Shown: piece after piece, positions 1 through 9,596 of the stretch
How the letters are laid out: each line of letters begins with the position of its first letter
Numbering within the stretch: position 1 is the stretch's first letter
NCBI RefSeq assembly: GCF_002799155.1
Contig: NZ_NERD01000002.1
Span: 3,954,501 to 4,018,500, forward strand
Direction of reading: 5' to 3'
DNA: 64,000 nucleotides
Origin: Stenotrophomonas maltophilia
Lineage (GTDB): Bacteria > Pseudomonadota > Gammaproteobacteria > Xanthomonadales > Xanthomonadaceae
Notes under the pieces: generated by a model
What the model saw: the letters and a program-made list of their open reading frames with translations, nothing else
Database searches by the model: none
What the model was told of the DNA's origin: nothing
Made by a program: the position numbers and the translations under genes

Positions 1-594
1 TTCGGTGGCCGCGACGCGGTGCAGACCGCGCGCGACCTGCTGCAGGCGCATGGCCCCCTGCGCGTCCTGCTGGACCGCCCCGCCCGCGAGCTGGCCCGCC
101 TGCCCGGGCTGGGCCCGGCCCGCAGCTGTACGCTGGCTGCCGGACTGGAACTGGCCCACCGTTATCTGGCCGCGGAGCTGGAACACGGCGAAGCAGTCGG
201 CAACAACCCGGCCGCAGTCGGCCGCTATCTGCAGCACCGCCTGCGCGGCCAGGCCCGTGAAATCTTCATGGCACTGTTCCTGGACAACCGCCACCGCCTG
301 ATCGCCTGCGAGGAGCTGTTCCAGGGCACCATCAACGCCGCCCCGGTCTATCCCCGCGAGGTGGTGCGGCGAGCCCTGCTGCACAATGCAGCAGCGGTGA
401 TCCTCAGCCACAACCACCCGTCCGGCGACCCCGAGCCCTCCAGCGCCGATACCCGCATCACCGACGAACTGCAACAGGCGCTGGCACTGGTGGACGTGCG
501 CCTGCTGGATCATTTCGTGGTGGGCGAGGGTCGTCCCGTTTCGTTTGCTGAACGGGGCCTGCTGGCCCAGCCCCAGCCGCGCCTGTTCGGCTGA
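1..594 (+). CDS. radC: RadC-family JAB/MPN-domain protein, 5'-truncated by the window edge
   Basis: The reading frame is open from base 1, so the gene starts upstream; the first internal start-like codon (GTG at 19) is not the true start. The visible 197 residues begin with a helix-hairpin-helix-like segment ([10 protein letters not shown]) and continue into a JAB/MPN domain. The metal-site signature [14 protein letters not shown] lies at about residues 137-150 of the visible part, with both His and the downstream Ser and Asp of the JAMM motif. RadC proteins were once linked to DNA repair, but their cellular role is unsettled. The gene lies 113 bp before argS on the same strand. The family call is firm; the biochemical role is not. 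Confidence 0.93.
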   Translation, partial: FGGRDAVQTARDLLQAHGPLRVLLDRPARELARLPGLGPARSCTLAAGLELAHRYLAAELEHGEAVGNNPAAVGRYLQHRLRGQAREIFMALFLDNRHRLIACEELFQGTINAAPVYPREVVRRALLHNAAAVILSHNHPSGDPEPSSADTRITDELQQALALVDVRLLDHFVVGEGRPVSFAERGLLAQPQPRLFG

Positions 595-707
595 ACGGCC
601 CTGGCCCGGGGCGGGCGGATGCCCCGGCAGGCATGTTCTGGTCAGCGTGGGCGCGGGTATCTGCGCTAAAATGGGCGATTCCGCCGCTCATTCTCACAGC
701 AGGCCTC

Positions 708-2396
708 GTGAAAAATCTCCTCCGCGCCCTGATCAGCCAAGGCATCGAAGCCTTGCGCGCCAATGGCACCCTGACCGCCGACTCGCTGCCGCCGGAGTTC
801 GTGGTCGAGCGCCCGAAGACCCGCGACCATGGCGACTTCGCCACCAACGCCGCGATGCTGCTGGCCAAGGCCGCGCGCAGCAATCCGCGTGCACTGGCAC
901 AGGCGCTGGTCGAGGCGCTGCCGCGCAGCGAGGACGTGAGCAAGGTCGAGATCGCCGGTCCCGGCTTCATCAACTTCCACCTGGCCCCGGCCGCGTACCA
1001 GCGTGAAGCCGCGTCGGTCATCAAGGAAGCCCACGACTACGGCCGCAACCTGTCCGGCAATGGCCGCACGGTGGGCGTGGAGTACGTGTCGGCCAACCCG
1101 ACCGGCCCGCTGCATGTCGGCCATGGCCGCGCGGCGGCGATCGGCGACTGCGTGGCACGCGTGCTCGATGCGAACGGCTGGAACGCCAAGCGCGAGTTCT
1201 ACTACAACGACGCCGGCGTGCAGATCGAGAACCTGGCGCTGTCCACCCAGGCCCGGATCAAGGGCATCGCACCGGACCAGGACGGCTGGCCGGAAGGCGG
1301 CTACCGCGGTGAATACATCGCCGACGTCGCCCGCGCCTACATGGCCGGCGCCAGCGTCGACCTGGAGGGCAGCACCGTGGTCGGTGCCAAGGACCCGGAC
1401 GACATGCAGGCGATCCGCCGCTTCGCTGTGGCCTACCTGCGCAACGAGCAGAACCTGGACCTGGCCGCGTTCGGCGTCGACTTCGACATCTACTTCCTGG
1501 AAAGCTCGCTGTACGCCGACGGCAAGGTCGCCGAAGCGGTGGCCAAGCTGCAGGCGTCCGGCCACACCTATGAGGAAGGCGGCGCGCTTTGGCTGCGCAG
1601 CACCGACTTCGGTGACGACAAGGACCGCGTGATGCGCAAGTCCGACGGCACGTTCACTTACTTCGTGCCGGACGTGGCCTACCACCTGTCCAAGTGGCAG
1701 CGCGGCTACGAGCGCGCGATCACCGAACTGGGCGCCGACCACCATGGCTCGCTGGCGCGCGTGCGCGCCGGCCTGCAGGCGATGGAAGTGGGCATCCCGC
1801 AGGGCTGGCCGGAATACGTGCTGCACCAGATGGTCACCGTCATGCGCGGCGGCGAAGAAGTGAAGCTGTCCAAGCGTGCCGGCAGCTACTTCACCTTGCG
1901 CGACCTGATCGAGGAAGCCGGCCGCGATGCGACCCGCTGGTTCCTGATCGCGCGCAAGCCCGATTCGCAGCTGACCTTCGACATCGACCTGGCCCGCCAG
2001 CAGAGCAACGACAACCCGGTGTTCTACGTGCAGTACGCGCACGCCCGTGTCTGCAGCCTGCTGCGCCAGGCGCAGGAAAAAGGCCTGGTGTACGAGCAGG
2101 GCAATGGCCTGGCCAACCTGGGCCGCCTGGCAGACGACGCCTCACTGGTGCTGATGAACGAGATCTCGCGGTATCCGGAAGTGGTGGAAGCGGCCGGCGT
2201 GGCGCTGGAACCGCATCTGGTGGCGCAGTACCTGCGTGAATTGGCGCATGCCTTCCACACGTGGTATCACGGGACGCCGGTGCTGGTGGACGACGCCGCC
2301 GATCGCAATGCCAAGCTGACCCTGGCCTGCGCGGCGCGCCAGGTGCTGGCCAACGGCCTCGAACTCCTGGGCGTGAGCGCCCCGGAAAAAATGTAA
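708..2396 (+). CDS. argS: Arginyl-tRNA synthetase
   Basis: Class I aminoacyl-tRNA synthetase that charges tRNA-Arg in the cytoplasm. The 562-residue product has an N-terminal Add-1-type domain, the HIGH-like motif HVGH at residues 136-139 within [13 protein letters not shown], and KLSK near 386-389 in the KMSKS position. The C-terminal helical tRNA-binding domain is intact. I chose GTG at 708 because the protein then starts MKNLLRALI as in the family; an in-frame ATG at 633 would add 25 unrelated residues. A SPOR-domain gene follows after 21 bp and is probably cotranscribed. Confidence 0.97.
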   Translation: MKNLLRALISQGIEALRANGTLTADSLPPEFVVERPKTRDHGDFATNAAMLLAKAARSNPRALAQALVEALPRSEDVSKVEIAGPGFINFHLAPAAYQREAASVIKEAHDYGRNLSGNGRTVGVEYVSANPTGPLHVGHGRAAAIGDCVARVLDANGWNAKREFYYNDAGVQIENLALSTQARIKGIAPDQDGWPEGGYRGEYIADVARAYMAGASVDLEGSTVVGAKDPDDMQAIRRFAVAYLRNEQNLDLAAFGVDFDIYFLESSLYADGKVAEAVAKLQASGHTYEEGGALWLRSTDFGDDKDRVMRKSDGTFTYFVPDVAYHLSKWQRGYERAITELGADHHGSLARVRAGLQAMEVGIPQGWPEYVLHQMVTVMRGGEEVKLSKRAGSYFTLRDLIEEAGRDATRWFLIARKPDSQLTFDIDLARQQSNDNPVFYVQYAHARVCSLLRQAQEKGLVYEQGNGLANLGRLADDASLVLMNEISRYPEVVEAAGVALEPHLVAQYLRELAHAFHTWYHGTPVLVDDAADRNAKLTLACAARQVLANGLELLGVSAPEKM

Positions 2397-2417
2397 GCAT
2401 CAGGAGACGCAGTACAC

Positions 2418-3317
2418 ATGGCAGCACGACGCGGCAAAAGCCAGGCACGACGCAACAGCAGCAGCCAGGGCACACCCGGATGGGTGTGGCTGGTGGCCGG
2501 TGTGGCGATCGCCGCCGTGGTGTTCCTGGCGGCGCCGAACCTGTTCAAGGGCGAAGGCGATGGCTTCCTGCGCGCCGGCCCGCAGCCGAACCCGAACGCG
2601 CAGCCGGCCCCGGTTGCTGATGCCGACAGCGATGTCGGCAGCCAGCCAGCCGCGCAGCCGGCCACGCCGAAGCCGGCCGAACCGGAGAAGCCCGCCGCGA
2701 CGCAGTACGACTTCTACACCCTGCTGCCGGGCAAGGAAGTGGAAATGTCCGACGCCGAACTGGCCGCCAGCGCGCGCGCCGAGGACCAGCGCCGGGTCAA
2801 GGCCGAAGCGTCGCGCGCGCAGGCCGCACTGGAAGGCAAGCCGGTGCCGCCGGCGAGCACGGCCACGCCGGCACCGACCGCAACGTCCAGCGTCGCCAGC
2901 ACCGCACCGGTGACCGCAACCCACCGTCCGCTGCCGGCACCGCTGAGCGAACGCCCGGCCGCGGCAACCCCGCCGGCCAGCACCGCCCCCGCGTCGACCA
3001 GCACGGCGGCCGCCACCCCGGCACCGCGCGCGGAAACCGCACCCTCAACGCCGGCGACCACTGCCGCCCCAGCAGCGGCCGACAACGCGCGTTACATCCT
3101 GCAGGCAGGTGCCTTCGGTGCGTCCGGCGATGCCGAAGCCACCAAGGCCAAGCTGGCGATGATGGGCCTGGCGGCTCGCGTGGAATCGGCGCAGATCAAC
3201 GGCAAGACCGTGTACCGCGTACGCATGGGGCCATACGGCAGCGCCAGCGAGCTGTCTGAAGCCAAGCAGAAGCTGGATGGCACCGGCCTGCAGGCGATGG
3301 CGATCAAGGCGCAGTGA
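2418..3317 (+). CDS. SPOR-domain membrane protein (FtsN-like architecture)
   Basis: The 299-residue protein has a short basic cytoplasmic N-terminus, one membrane helix at about residues 21-41, a long Pro/Ala/Thr-rich periplasmic linker, and a C-terminal SPOR domain at about 222-299 (starts NARYILQAGAFG, contains YRVRMGPYG). SPOR domains bind denuded septal peptidoglycan, so a role at the division site is likely. This is the topology of FtsN, but that identity is inference. It lies 21 bp after argS and is followed by a strong terminator at 3341-3371. A second SPOR protein is encoded at 50473-51321. Confidence 0.88.
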   Translation: MAARRGKSQARRNSSSQGTPGWVWLVAGVAIAAVVFLAAPNLFKGEGDGFLRAGPQPNPNAQPAPVADADSDVGSQPAAQPATPKPAEPEKPAATQYDFYTLLPGKEVEMSDAELAASARAEDQRRVKAEASRAQAALEGKPVPPASTATPAPTATSSVASTAPVTATHRPLPAPLSERPAAATPPASTAPASTSTAAATPAPRAETAPSTPATTAAPAAADNARYILQAGAFGASGDAEATKAKLAMMGLAARVESAQINGKTVYRVRMGPYGSASELSEAKQKLDGTGLQAMAIKAQ

Positions 3318-3340
3318 GTCTGCCGGCGTGGATGAAAATG

Positions 3341-3371
3341 AAAAAGCCGGGCATTGCCCGGCTTTTTTTTT
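3341..3371 (+). terminator. Rho-independent terminator of argS-SPOR
   Basis: The stem GCCGGGCA/TGCCCGGC is flanked by A5 on the left and T9 on the right, so it could act on both strands. It closes the argS-SPOR transcript and faces the end of the convergent SDR gene. Confidence 0.9.
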
Positions 3372-3413
3372 GCTTCTGCAGCGCCGGGCCATGTTCGACG
3401 CTACAAACGGCGG

Positions 3414-4166
3414 TCAGCTCTCGCGGGCGACCTGGAAACCAGCGAACGACTGGCTGACCGGCATCAGCTCCAGGCGATTGATGTTCAGGTGCGGTGGCAG
3501 CGTGGCCACCCAGAAGATCTGTTCGGCGATGTCCTCGGCGGTCATCGGGTTGGCGCCGCTGTACAGCTTGTCCGACGCGTTCTGGTCGCCGTGGGTGCGA
3601 ACCACGGTGAACTCGGTCTCGGCCATGCCCGGCTCGATGGTGGTCACGCGCACGCCGGTGCCGTGCAGGTCCGAACGCAGGCCGAGTGAGAACTGGCTGA
3701 CGAAGGCCTTGGTGCCGCCGTAGGCGTTGCCCCCCGGGTACGGGTAGACACCGGCCACCGACGAGATGTTGATGATTGCGCCCTTGCGCTCCACCAGCTG
3801 CGGCAGCAGGCGGTGGGTCAGTGTCACCAGCGCGGTGATGTTGGTGTCGATCATCGTGGTCCAGTCCGACAACGTGGCGCTCTGCGCCGGCGCGGTGCCC
3901 TGCGCCAGGCCAGCGTTGTTGACCAGCAGATCGATCTCGCCGAAGGCCGGCGGCAGTGCCAGCAGCGCCGCTTCCATCGCGACCGGATCGCGGATGTCGA
4001 AGACGGCGGCATGCACCACGTCCTTGCCATAGCGCTCGACCAAGGGCTGCAGGCGTTCACCGCGGCGGCCGGTGGCGATCACCTTCCAGCCGGCCTGGGC
4101 GAAGCGGTGAACGGCTGCGGCGCCGAAGCCGGAAGTGGCGCCGGTAATCAGGGCAGTGCGGGTCAT
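3414..4166 (-). CDS. ydfG: SDR-family oxidoreductase, YdfG-like 3-hydroxy acid dehydrogenase
   Basis: Classical short-chain dehydrogenase of 250 residues. The cofactor loop TGATSGFG is at 8-15, NNAG at 83-86, a serine pair at 135-136, and the catalytic Tyr149 and Lys153 in NAYGGTKAF. The end (PHLNINRLELMPVSQS) closely resembles E. coli YdfG, an NADP-dependent enzyme that oxidises L-allo-threonine and serine and reduces malonic semialdehyde. The substrate here is inferred from that resemblance. It appears monocistronic, convergent with the argS operon. Confidence 0.88.
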   Translation of the reverse strand: MTRTALITGATSGFGAAAVHRFAQAGWKVIATGRRGERLQPLVERYGKDVVHAAVFDIRDPVAMEAALLALPPAFGEIDLLVNNAGLAQGTAPAQSATLSDWTTMIDTNITALVTLTHRLLPQLVERKGAIINISSVAGVYPYPGGNAYGGTKAFVSQFSLGLRSDLHGTGVRVTTIEPGMAETEFTVVRTHGDQNASDKLYSGANPMTAEDIAEQIFWVATLPPHLNINRLELMPVSQSFAGFQVARES

Positions 4167-4259
4167 GCAGACAACTCCGTGAGGAACCAGGCCATCATTC
4201 TGGCACCCTCGGCCGCCCGCTGCGTTGCCGCATCAGGCCGCGGTCTGCGCCGGCGAGGT

Positions 4260-4742
4260 TCAACGCAGGCGGAACACCCTTGCCTTGGGCAGGTCTTCAT
4301 CCACCTGCAGGAACCAGCGCCCCGCGATACCCGGAATCACTTCGATCTGCGGTGCCTGCAGGGTCTTGCGCAATGTCATCTGGCCCTTCATCACCTGCCA
4401 CTGCTGGCCGTTGTCCAGGGTGAACACCGTACCCGGTTCCCAGCCCGCGACGTCTCCGACCACACGGGCGCTGACCGGCCCCTCATCCAGGCCCAGGTGC
4501 ATCGCCGCCGGGGCGGGAACGTTGGCCGGTACCGGCGCGCCCGCAACCGCAGTGACTGGCACCGGGTGGCGCCCCTCGGCATCGCGCAGCACGCGGTTCA
4601 GGGCCTGCAACTGAGCCGCACTGAGCCCAACTTCGGCCAGCTGGGCCGCACTCAGCCGTTGTTCGACCGGCACGAAGCGGTCCAGTGCGTTGGAGGCGAA
4701 GCTGCTGGTAGCAAGCAGGGTGGCGAGGAGGTACCGGCGCAT
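4260..4742 (-). CDS. Exported protein of unknown function
   Basis: I do not recognise this 160-residue protein. The start at 4742 gives a signal peptide (MRRYLLATLLATSSFASNA) followed by a helical segment, an Ala/Pro/Val-rich linker and a conserved-looking C-terminal half (GWEPGTVFTLDNGQQWQV) that may form a small beta fold. An upstream in-frame ATG at 4838 would add 32 residues that overlap the divergent YehS promoter, so it is unlikely. It is expected in the periplasm. The gene stands alone, divergent from yehS. Confidence 0.75.
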   Translation of the reverse strand: MRRYLLATLLATSSFASNALDRFVPVEQRLSAAQLAEVGLSAAQLQALNRVLRDAEGRHPVPVTAVAGAPVPANVPAPAAMHLGLDEGPVSARVVGDVAGWEPGTVFTLDNGQQWQVMKGQMTLRKTLQAPQIEVIPGIAGRWFLQVDEDLPKARVFRLR

Positions 4743-4827
4743 CGGCAAAGATCTCTGCAGGAGAGCGCTCACGATGCTGCAATACGATGACAGTCCGGTG
4801 ACAAGCGCCAGGCCGGTACAATGGGCC

Positions 4828-5295
4828 ATGATCAACAACGATGTCCTGCGCAGCGTGCGCTATTCCCTGGACCTGGGCGACCACCACGTGGTAACCCTGT
4901 GCCAGATGGCCGACCCGGCCTTCGCCGTGGATCCCGAGCAGGTGAAGGCCTGGCTGCGCCGCGAGGACGAAGCCGGTTTCGAGGCGATGAGCGACAGCGC
5001 GCTGGCGCACTTCCTCGATGGCCTGATCGTGCACCTGCGCGGTCGCGATGAGAGCCAGCCGCAGCGTGCGGTGGAAACCCGCATCGACAACAACCTGGTG
5101 CTGAAGAAGCTGCGCGTGGCGTTCCAGCTGCGCGACGTCGATCTGATGGAGATCTTCGCCAGCGCCGGCTTCAACGTGTCCAAGTCGGAAGTCGGCGCGC
5201 TGTTCCGCCAGCCCGGCCATGCCAATTACCGGCGTTGCCTGGACCAGATGCTGCGCAATTTCCTCAAGGGCCTGAGCCTGCGCCTGCGCGGCTGA
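4828..5295 (+). CDS. yehS: DUF1456 family protein (YehS-like)
   Basis: The 155-residue protein consists of two related helical repeats, one beginning MINNDVLRSVRYSL and one beginning RIDNNLVLKKLRVAF, the layout of the DUF1456/YehS family. The molecular function is unknown. The start at 4828 gives the family N-terminus; the longer frame from 4690 overlaps the divergent gene. Its last 32 bases overlap the end of the convergent LysR gene, so both proteins use the same DNA for their C-termini. Confidence 0.85.
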   Translation: MINNDVLRSVRYSLDLGDHHVVTLCQMADPAFAVDPEQVKAWLRREDEAGFEAMSDSALAHFLDGLIVHLRGRDESQPQRAVETRIDNNLVLKKLRVAFQLRDVDLMEIFASAGFNVSKSEVGALFRQPGHANYRRCLDQMLRNFLKGLSLRLRG

Positions 5296-6151
5296 GCACG
5301 GCCTCGACGAAGGCCCGCGCCGCCGGTGTCGGCAGCCGCTGCCAGACCAGGTGCACGCGTCGGGTCGGGGCCGGCTGCAACGGAATCTGCACCACCCCCT
5401 GGAACCCGTCGGCGATCAACGCCGGCACGATGCCAACCGCCAGCCCATGGCGGACGAAGCGCTCGACCAGTTCCATCAGGTTGACCTCGAAACGCACCGT
5501 GTGTGGCAGCCCCGCGACGGCGAAGGCATCGTCGGTCTGCCGGCGCGCACCGGTACCACGCGGGAAGTCGACCAGCGCTTCATCCTGCAGCGCGGTCAAG
5601 GGCAACCGTTTGCACCCGGCCAGCGGGTGCGATGGCGCCAGCACCGCCACCAGATCCTCCTCCTGCAGCATGCGGTGACAGACCCCGTCCAGCGCTGCCG
5701 ACGGCGCCAGACCGACCAGCGCCACGTCCAGCGCACGTGACTGCACCTGCGCGATCAGGTCCTCGCTCTTGTCCACCCGCAACTGGAACTCCACCTGCGG
5801 GTGCACCTGCTGGAAGGCCGCCAGCATCGCCACGACGTCGATGCCGGTCAGCGAAGAGATCTGCCCGATGGCCAGCAACCCGCGCACCTCGCCACTGACG
5901 GCAGCCACGTCGGCGCGCAGATGGCGCAGGCTGGCCAGCACCTGGCGTGCGTGCACCAGCAGCGCCTCGCCGGCGGCGGTGGCCCGCACCTGGCGTGGCA
6001 GGCGCTCGAACAGCGTTGTGCCCAGTTCCTGTTCAAGATGGGCGATCTGGTGACTGAGCGCGGACTGCACCACGTGGCAGCGCTCGGCGGCACGGGTGAA
6101 ATTGCCCTCTTCGGCCAGCGCCACGGCGAATTCGAGCTGCTTGAGATTCAC
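5264..6151 (-). CDS. LysR-family transcriptional regulator
   Basis: The 295-residue protein has a winged helix-turn-helix at about residues 1-60 (FTRAAERCHVVQSALSHQIA) and a LysR substrate-binding domain at about 88-290. It is divergent from an MFS exporter at 6250, a typical arrangement in which the regulator controls the neighbouring transporter. The spacer holds an inverted repeat at 6157-6173 beside its start codon, a likely operator. The inducer is unknown. The 3' end overlaps yehS by 32 bp. Confidence 0.93.
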   Translation of the reverse strand: MNLKQLEFAVALAEEGNFTRAAERCHVVQSALSHQIAHLEQELGTTLFERLPRQVRATAAGEALLVHARQVLASLRHLRADVAAVSGEVRGLLAIGQISSLTGIDVVAMLAAFQQVHPQVEFQLRVDKSEDLIAQVQSRALDVALVGLAPSAALDGVCHRMLQEEDLVAVLAPSHPLAGCKRLPLTALQDEALVDFPRGTGARRQTDDAFAVAGLPHTVRFEVNLMELVERFVRHGLAVGIVPALIADGFQGVVQIPLQPAPTRRVHLVWQRLPTPAARAFVEAVLSRAGAGSGP

Positions 6152-6156
6152 GCAAC

Positions 6157-6173
6157 CATCTCATTTTCAGATG
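6157..6173. promoter_or_regulatory. Candidate LysR operator in the divergent spacer
   Basis: The interrupted palindrome CATCT-N7-AGATG sits 5 bp upstream of the LysR start codon and about 80 bp before the MFS start. A second imperfect repeat (ATGATG...CATCAT, about 6183-6202) follows. LysR regulators commonly bind such sites and autoregulate. This is inferred from position and symmetry only. Confidence 0.45.
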
Positions 6174-6249
6174 ACAGGGATGATGATGATTCATTTCCAT
6201 CATGATCGCAGCAGGCGGACACTGTGCACCCCGCTTCCTGGAACACCGC

Positions 6250-7443
6250 GTGAGCCCGTCCCTCCCCCCTCTGCACCGCTGGCAGGTGCTGCTGATGTCG
6301 GTCGCCACCGGCGTGGCCGTGGCCAGCAACTACTATGCGCAACCGCTGCTGCACACCATCGCAGATGCCTTCGGCGTGCCGTTCGGCCAGGTCGGCATGG
6401 TGGTCACCGCTGCGCAGCTGAGCTATGCCGCTGGACTGATCCTGCTGGTGCCGCTGGGTGACCTGTTCGAACGCCGCCGCCTGATCGTGGTGATGAGCCT
6501 GCTGTCGGCGGGTGGGCTGGTGATCAGTGCCTGTGCGCCGTCCTTGACATGGTTGCTGGTGGGCACCGCGATCACCGGCCTGTTCTCGGTGGTGGCACAG
6601 GTACTGGTTCCGTTTGCGGCCACGCTGGCCGCGCCGGAACATCGTGGCCGCGTGGTCGGCACGTTGATGAGTGGCCTGCTGCTGGGCATCCTGCTGGCGC
6701 GTACCGTGGCCGGCCTGCTTTCCAGCCTGGGCGACTGGCGCCTGGTGTATGCGATCGCCGCCGGCACCCTGGTGCTGACCGCACTGGCATTGCAGCGCGG
6801 GCTGCCGCGATTCCATCACAGCGCCGGCCTCGGCTATTTCGCATTGCTGCGCTCGATCGGCGTGCTGTTCGTGCAGGAGCCGGTGTTGCGCCAGCGCACC
6901 CTGCTGGGTGCCTGCAGCTTCGCCATGTTCGCGATCTTCTGGACTCCGCTTGCGTTCCTGCTGGCGCAGCCGCCTTACGCCTACAGCGATGCCACCATCG
7001 GCCTGTTCGGGCTGGTCGGTGCCGCCGGCACGCTGGCCGCGGGCCTGGCCGGCCGCATGTCCGACCGTGGCCAGACCGGTCGTGCGACCGCCATCGCGCT
7101 GGTGCTGTTGCTGCTGTCGTGGCTGCCACTGGGGTTGTCGGCCCACTCGCTGCTGGCGTTGCTGGTTGGCGTGGTGGTGCTGGACCTGGCCGCGCAGCTG
7201 CTGCACGTCAGCAACCAGAACCTGATCTATGCGCTGCAGCCTGCGGCACGCAACCGCCTCAATGCCGGTTACATGACCGGTTATTTCATCGGCGGCTCGC
7301 TGGGCTCGCTGCTGTCGGCGCAGGTCTACCAGCGCTTCGGCTGGACCGGCATCTGCGTGGCCGGTGCCGCGGTGGCCGTGCTTGCCCTGCTGCTGTGGTT
7401 GCCCGGCGCGCTGCGTGCGCGCCAGGCGGCATCGTTGAACTAG
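6250..7443 (+). CDS. MFS transporter (drug/metabolite efflux type)
   Basis: Major facilitator protein of 398 residues with about 12 membrane helices. After the second helix the motif GDLFERRRLIV matches MFS motif A. GTG at 6250 is preferred because GGAA stands about 6 bases upstream and the protein then begins directly before helix 1; ATG at 6202 would add 16 residues. The divergent LysR gene probably regulates it. The substrate is unknown. Its TAG stop shares the tetranucleotide CTAG with the stop of the convergent porin gene. Confidence 0.88.
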   Translation: MSPSLPPLHRWQVLLMSVATGVAVASNYYAQPLLHTIADAFGVPFGQVGMVVTAAQLSYAAGLILLVPLGDLFERRRLIVVMSLLSAGGLVISACAPSLTWLLVGTAITGLFSVVAQVLVPFAATLAAPEHRGRVVGTLMSGLLLGILLARTVAGLLSSLGDWRLVYAIAAGTLVLTALALQRGLPRFHHSAGLGYFALLRSIGVLFVQEPVLRQRTLLGACSFAMFAIFWTPLAFLLAQPPYAYSDATIGLFGLVGAAGTLAAGLAGRMSDRGQTGRATAIALVLLLLSWLPLGLSAHSLLALLVGVVVLDLAAQLLHVSNQNLIYALQPAARNRLNAGYMTGYFIGGSLGSLLSAQVYQRFGWTGICVAGAAVAVLALLLWLPGALRARQAASLN

Positions 7444-8138
7444 AAACTGCCCTGCAGCGCCAGTTCCCATCGCCCGCCGGCGTTGCCGGGGAACAGGCGC
7501 TTGGCAGCACTGTCGGTGTCATGCACGGTGGCGCGCAGCTCCCATGCCGGAGCCAGCGTGGCAATGGCACTGAGCTGGCCATGCAGGTAGTCCGGGCCCT
7601 GTGTGGTGGCCAGCCAGTACTGCCCCACCGCTGCTTCCAGGCGCACGCGTTCGTGCAGCGGCACACGCACGCCCAGTTGGGCATAGGTTCCGCGATGGCC
7701 ACCGGCCAACGCATCATTGGAATGCGCGACCTGCAGCCAGGCACGCTCCTTCCAGGTCAGCGTGGTGTTGAGTTCGGTCCAGTCCAGCGCGCGGCCGGTG
7801 CCCGGGTACACATAGCGGGTCAGGTTCGCATCCAGCGTCCAGTCCGGTGCCAGCGCGCCGGACCAGCCCGCCACCAGGTCGAATTCGCTGCGAGCGCCAT
7901 TGTCCGGTTTGAACGAGACGTTGGACCCCCACACGCTGGCGTACCAGCCCGATGGGATCGAGACCTTCGCGCCGGCCTGCACCGCCGGGTCGCCATCGCT
8001 CTGCGAGCTGCCGCGCCACACGTAATCACTGGTCAGTGCTGCGCTGCCACTGACCTTCACCTGTGCCTGCGCGCTGCCGATGCCGAGCAGGCCTGCCAGG
8101 GCGGCCACCACCGCCGCCATCATCCCCTTGCTGTTCAC
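7440..8138 (-). CDS. TorF-family putative porin
   Basis: Outer-membrane beta-barrel protein of 232 residues with a signal peptide ending near SAQAQ. The mature start VKVSGSAALTSDYVWRG and the repeated amphipathic strands match the TorF/CHP02001 family, small barrels found in many Proteobacteria, some linked to solute uptake. GTG at 8138 is chosen because GAGGAA lies 9 bases upstream; a start at 8237 would extend into non-coding sequence. The last residue is Phe, as usual for barrel assembly. The substrate is unknown. Confidence 0.82.
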   Translation of the reverse strand: MNSKGMMAAVVAALAGLLGIGSAQAQVKVSGSAALTSDYVWRGSSQSDGDPAVQAGAKVSIPSGWYASVWGSNVSFKPDNGARSEFDLVAGWSGALAPDWTLDANLTRYVYPGTGRALDWTELNTTLTWKERAWLQVAHSNDALAGGHRGTYAQLGVRVPLHERVRLEAAVGQYWLATTQGPDYLHGQLSAIATLAPAWELRATVHDTDSAAKRLFPGNAGGRWELALQGSF

Positions 8139-8317
8139 TGCACTGTGTTCCTCGTCGAAAGCGGCCACGCCGCCGGGACGGCAGTGTCCAGTGCGTGGCC
8201 GTAACGGATCGAGGGTGCGGCCCGGCCTGCGGCGCAAATTCGGCGTAAATCCCTTGGGATCGGGGCCACGCGCCAGCGGCGCGGTATCATGACGCCCTGT
8301 TTCCAGGAACCAACCGC

Positions 8318-8707
8318 GTGGACGCCATCCTGACCCCGGTATCGATCGGCGAGCTGATCGACAAGATCACCATTCTCCAGATCAAGGCAGAGCGCATCGA
8401 CGATGCCGCCAAGCTGGCCAACGTGCGCACCGAGCTGGATGGCCTGCTGCCCCTGTTGCAGCAGCAGCTGCAGGCACAGCCGGCGCTGGCCGCACTGCAG
8501 CAGCAGCTGAAAGCGATCAACGAGCGCATGTGGGACATCCAGGACCAGCTGCGCGACAAGGAAGCGGCCCAGGCGTTCGACGATGCGTTCATCCAGTTGG
8601 CACGCGGCGTCTACGGCACCAACGGCGAGCGCGTGCAGGTGAAGAACGAGATCAACCGCGTGGCCGGTTCGGCACTGGTGGAAGAGAAGCAGTACCAGGG
8701 TGAGTAA
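8318..8707 (+). CDS. DUF6165 family protein
   Basis: A 129-residue helical protein starting at GTG 8318. The N-terminal segment ILTPVSIGELIDKITIL is the hallmark of DUF6165 proteins, which are small, cytosolic, coiled-coil-rich and of unknown function. A Gln/Leu-rich heptad stretch at about 44-70 suggests a coiled coil. It stands alone between the porin and a LuxR-type gene and is convergent with the latter. Confidence 0.82.
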   Translation: MDAILTPVSIGELIDKITILQIKAERIDDAAKLANVRTELDGLLPLLQQQLQAQPALAALQQQLKAINERMWDIQDQLRDKEAAQAFDDAFIQLARGVYGTNGERVQVKNEINRVAGSALVEEKQYQGE

Positions 8708-8713
8708 GACCGC

Positions 8714-9418
8714 TCATCCGCACTCCAGCAGGTGCCGGAAGCGGAACAGGTCGCCGTCACCGCGGATGCCGAGCTTGCGGTAGGCCGACGTCTTCTGCGA
8801 GCTGATCGTGCTGGCCGAGCGCCCCGATCGCAGGGCCATTTCGCTGGTGCTGATCCCTTTCAGCACCAGCCCGAGCACTTCACGTTCGCGCTGGCTCAGC
8901 GGCGCCAGTGCCGGGGCCGGCATCCTGCGTGCACGGGTGCGTGGCAGATTCAGTTCCGCGCGCAGTTCCGGTGGCACGAAGCGGCCTCCCCGGGCGACCA
9001 CGTCAATGGCACGCAGCAGCAGGTCCGGTGGCGTCGATTTGGACAGGAAGCCGCGCGCGCCGGCACGCATCGCAGTGGCCACCGTGCTGGCATTGCAGTG
9101 CGCCGAGAGCACCAGCACCGGCAGCGCCGGCCAGCGCTGCGACAGCACGCGCAACAGGGCCAATCCATCGCCCAGGTCGCCCATCGGCAACGCATCGATC
9201 AGCAGCAGGTCGACGCATGCCGGGCTGCGCTCCAGCAGCTGCAGCAGATGGGCCTCGCTGGACAGGCTCACCCGGACCTGCACGCCACTGTGCTGGCGCA
9301 GCAGCACTTCCACCCCCAACCGCAGCACCGGGTGCGGGTCCAGCAATGCCAAGCGTCGTGGCCGATCAGGCAGCAGGGGCGGGAGGGTCGGTGGCATCGC
9401 GGCCTGTCCAGGCAACAT
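8714..9418 (-). CDS. LuxR-family response regulator
   Basis: Two domains: a receiver-like N-terminus (RRLALLDPHPVLRLGVEVLL; likely phospho-acceptor Asp in LLLIDALPMGD; Lys in LSKS) and a C-terminal LuxR helix-turn-helix (LSQREREVLGLVLKGIST). It should bind DNA when phosphorylated, but no kinase gene is adjacent. The start is uncertain: ATG 9418 gives 234 residues, ATG 9397 gives 227 and has a slightly better AGG spacing. The longer frame to 9544 runs into the ax21 terminator and is rejected. Confidence 0.85.
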   Translation of the reverse strand: MLPGQAAMPPTLPPLLPDRPRRLALLDPHPVLRLGVEVLLRQHSGVQVRVSLSSEAHLLQLLERSPACVDLLLIDALPMGDLGDGLALLRVLSQRWPALPVLVLSAHCNASTVATAMRAGARGFLSKSTPPDLLLRAIDVVARGGRFVPPELRAELNLPRTRARRMPAPALAPLSQREREVLGLVLKGISTSEMALRSGRSASTISSQKTSAYRKLGIRGDGDLFRFRHLLECG

Positions 9419-9530
9419 GGGGCATCCACCGTAGGTCGGTGCCCGCAGCGGCGGAATCCAATTCCTTGCAATGGCCGGCCCGCCAACCCGGTCAGTCAGA
9501 CAGCGTTCCGGTTTGCCACGCCGCAAACGC

Positions 9531-9558
9531 AACAGGCCCGGCAAATGCCGGGCCTGTT
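9531..9558 (-). terminator. Terminator downstream of ax21
   Basis: A near-perfect 13-bp stem (AACAGGCCCGGCA/TGCCGGGCCTGTT) with a two-base loop, 38 bp past the ax21 stop. There is no strong T-run, but it is the only hairpin before the next gene. Confidence 0.7.
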
Positions 9559-9596
9559 GGAGCTTCTCCAGCGCGGGAATCGCGCCGAGTGGGCAA

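Noticed and set aside
666..2042. Minus-strand frame of 458 codons over argS
   Set aside because: argS has HIGH and KMSKS-type motifs and full length; the other frame is antisense composition only.
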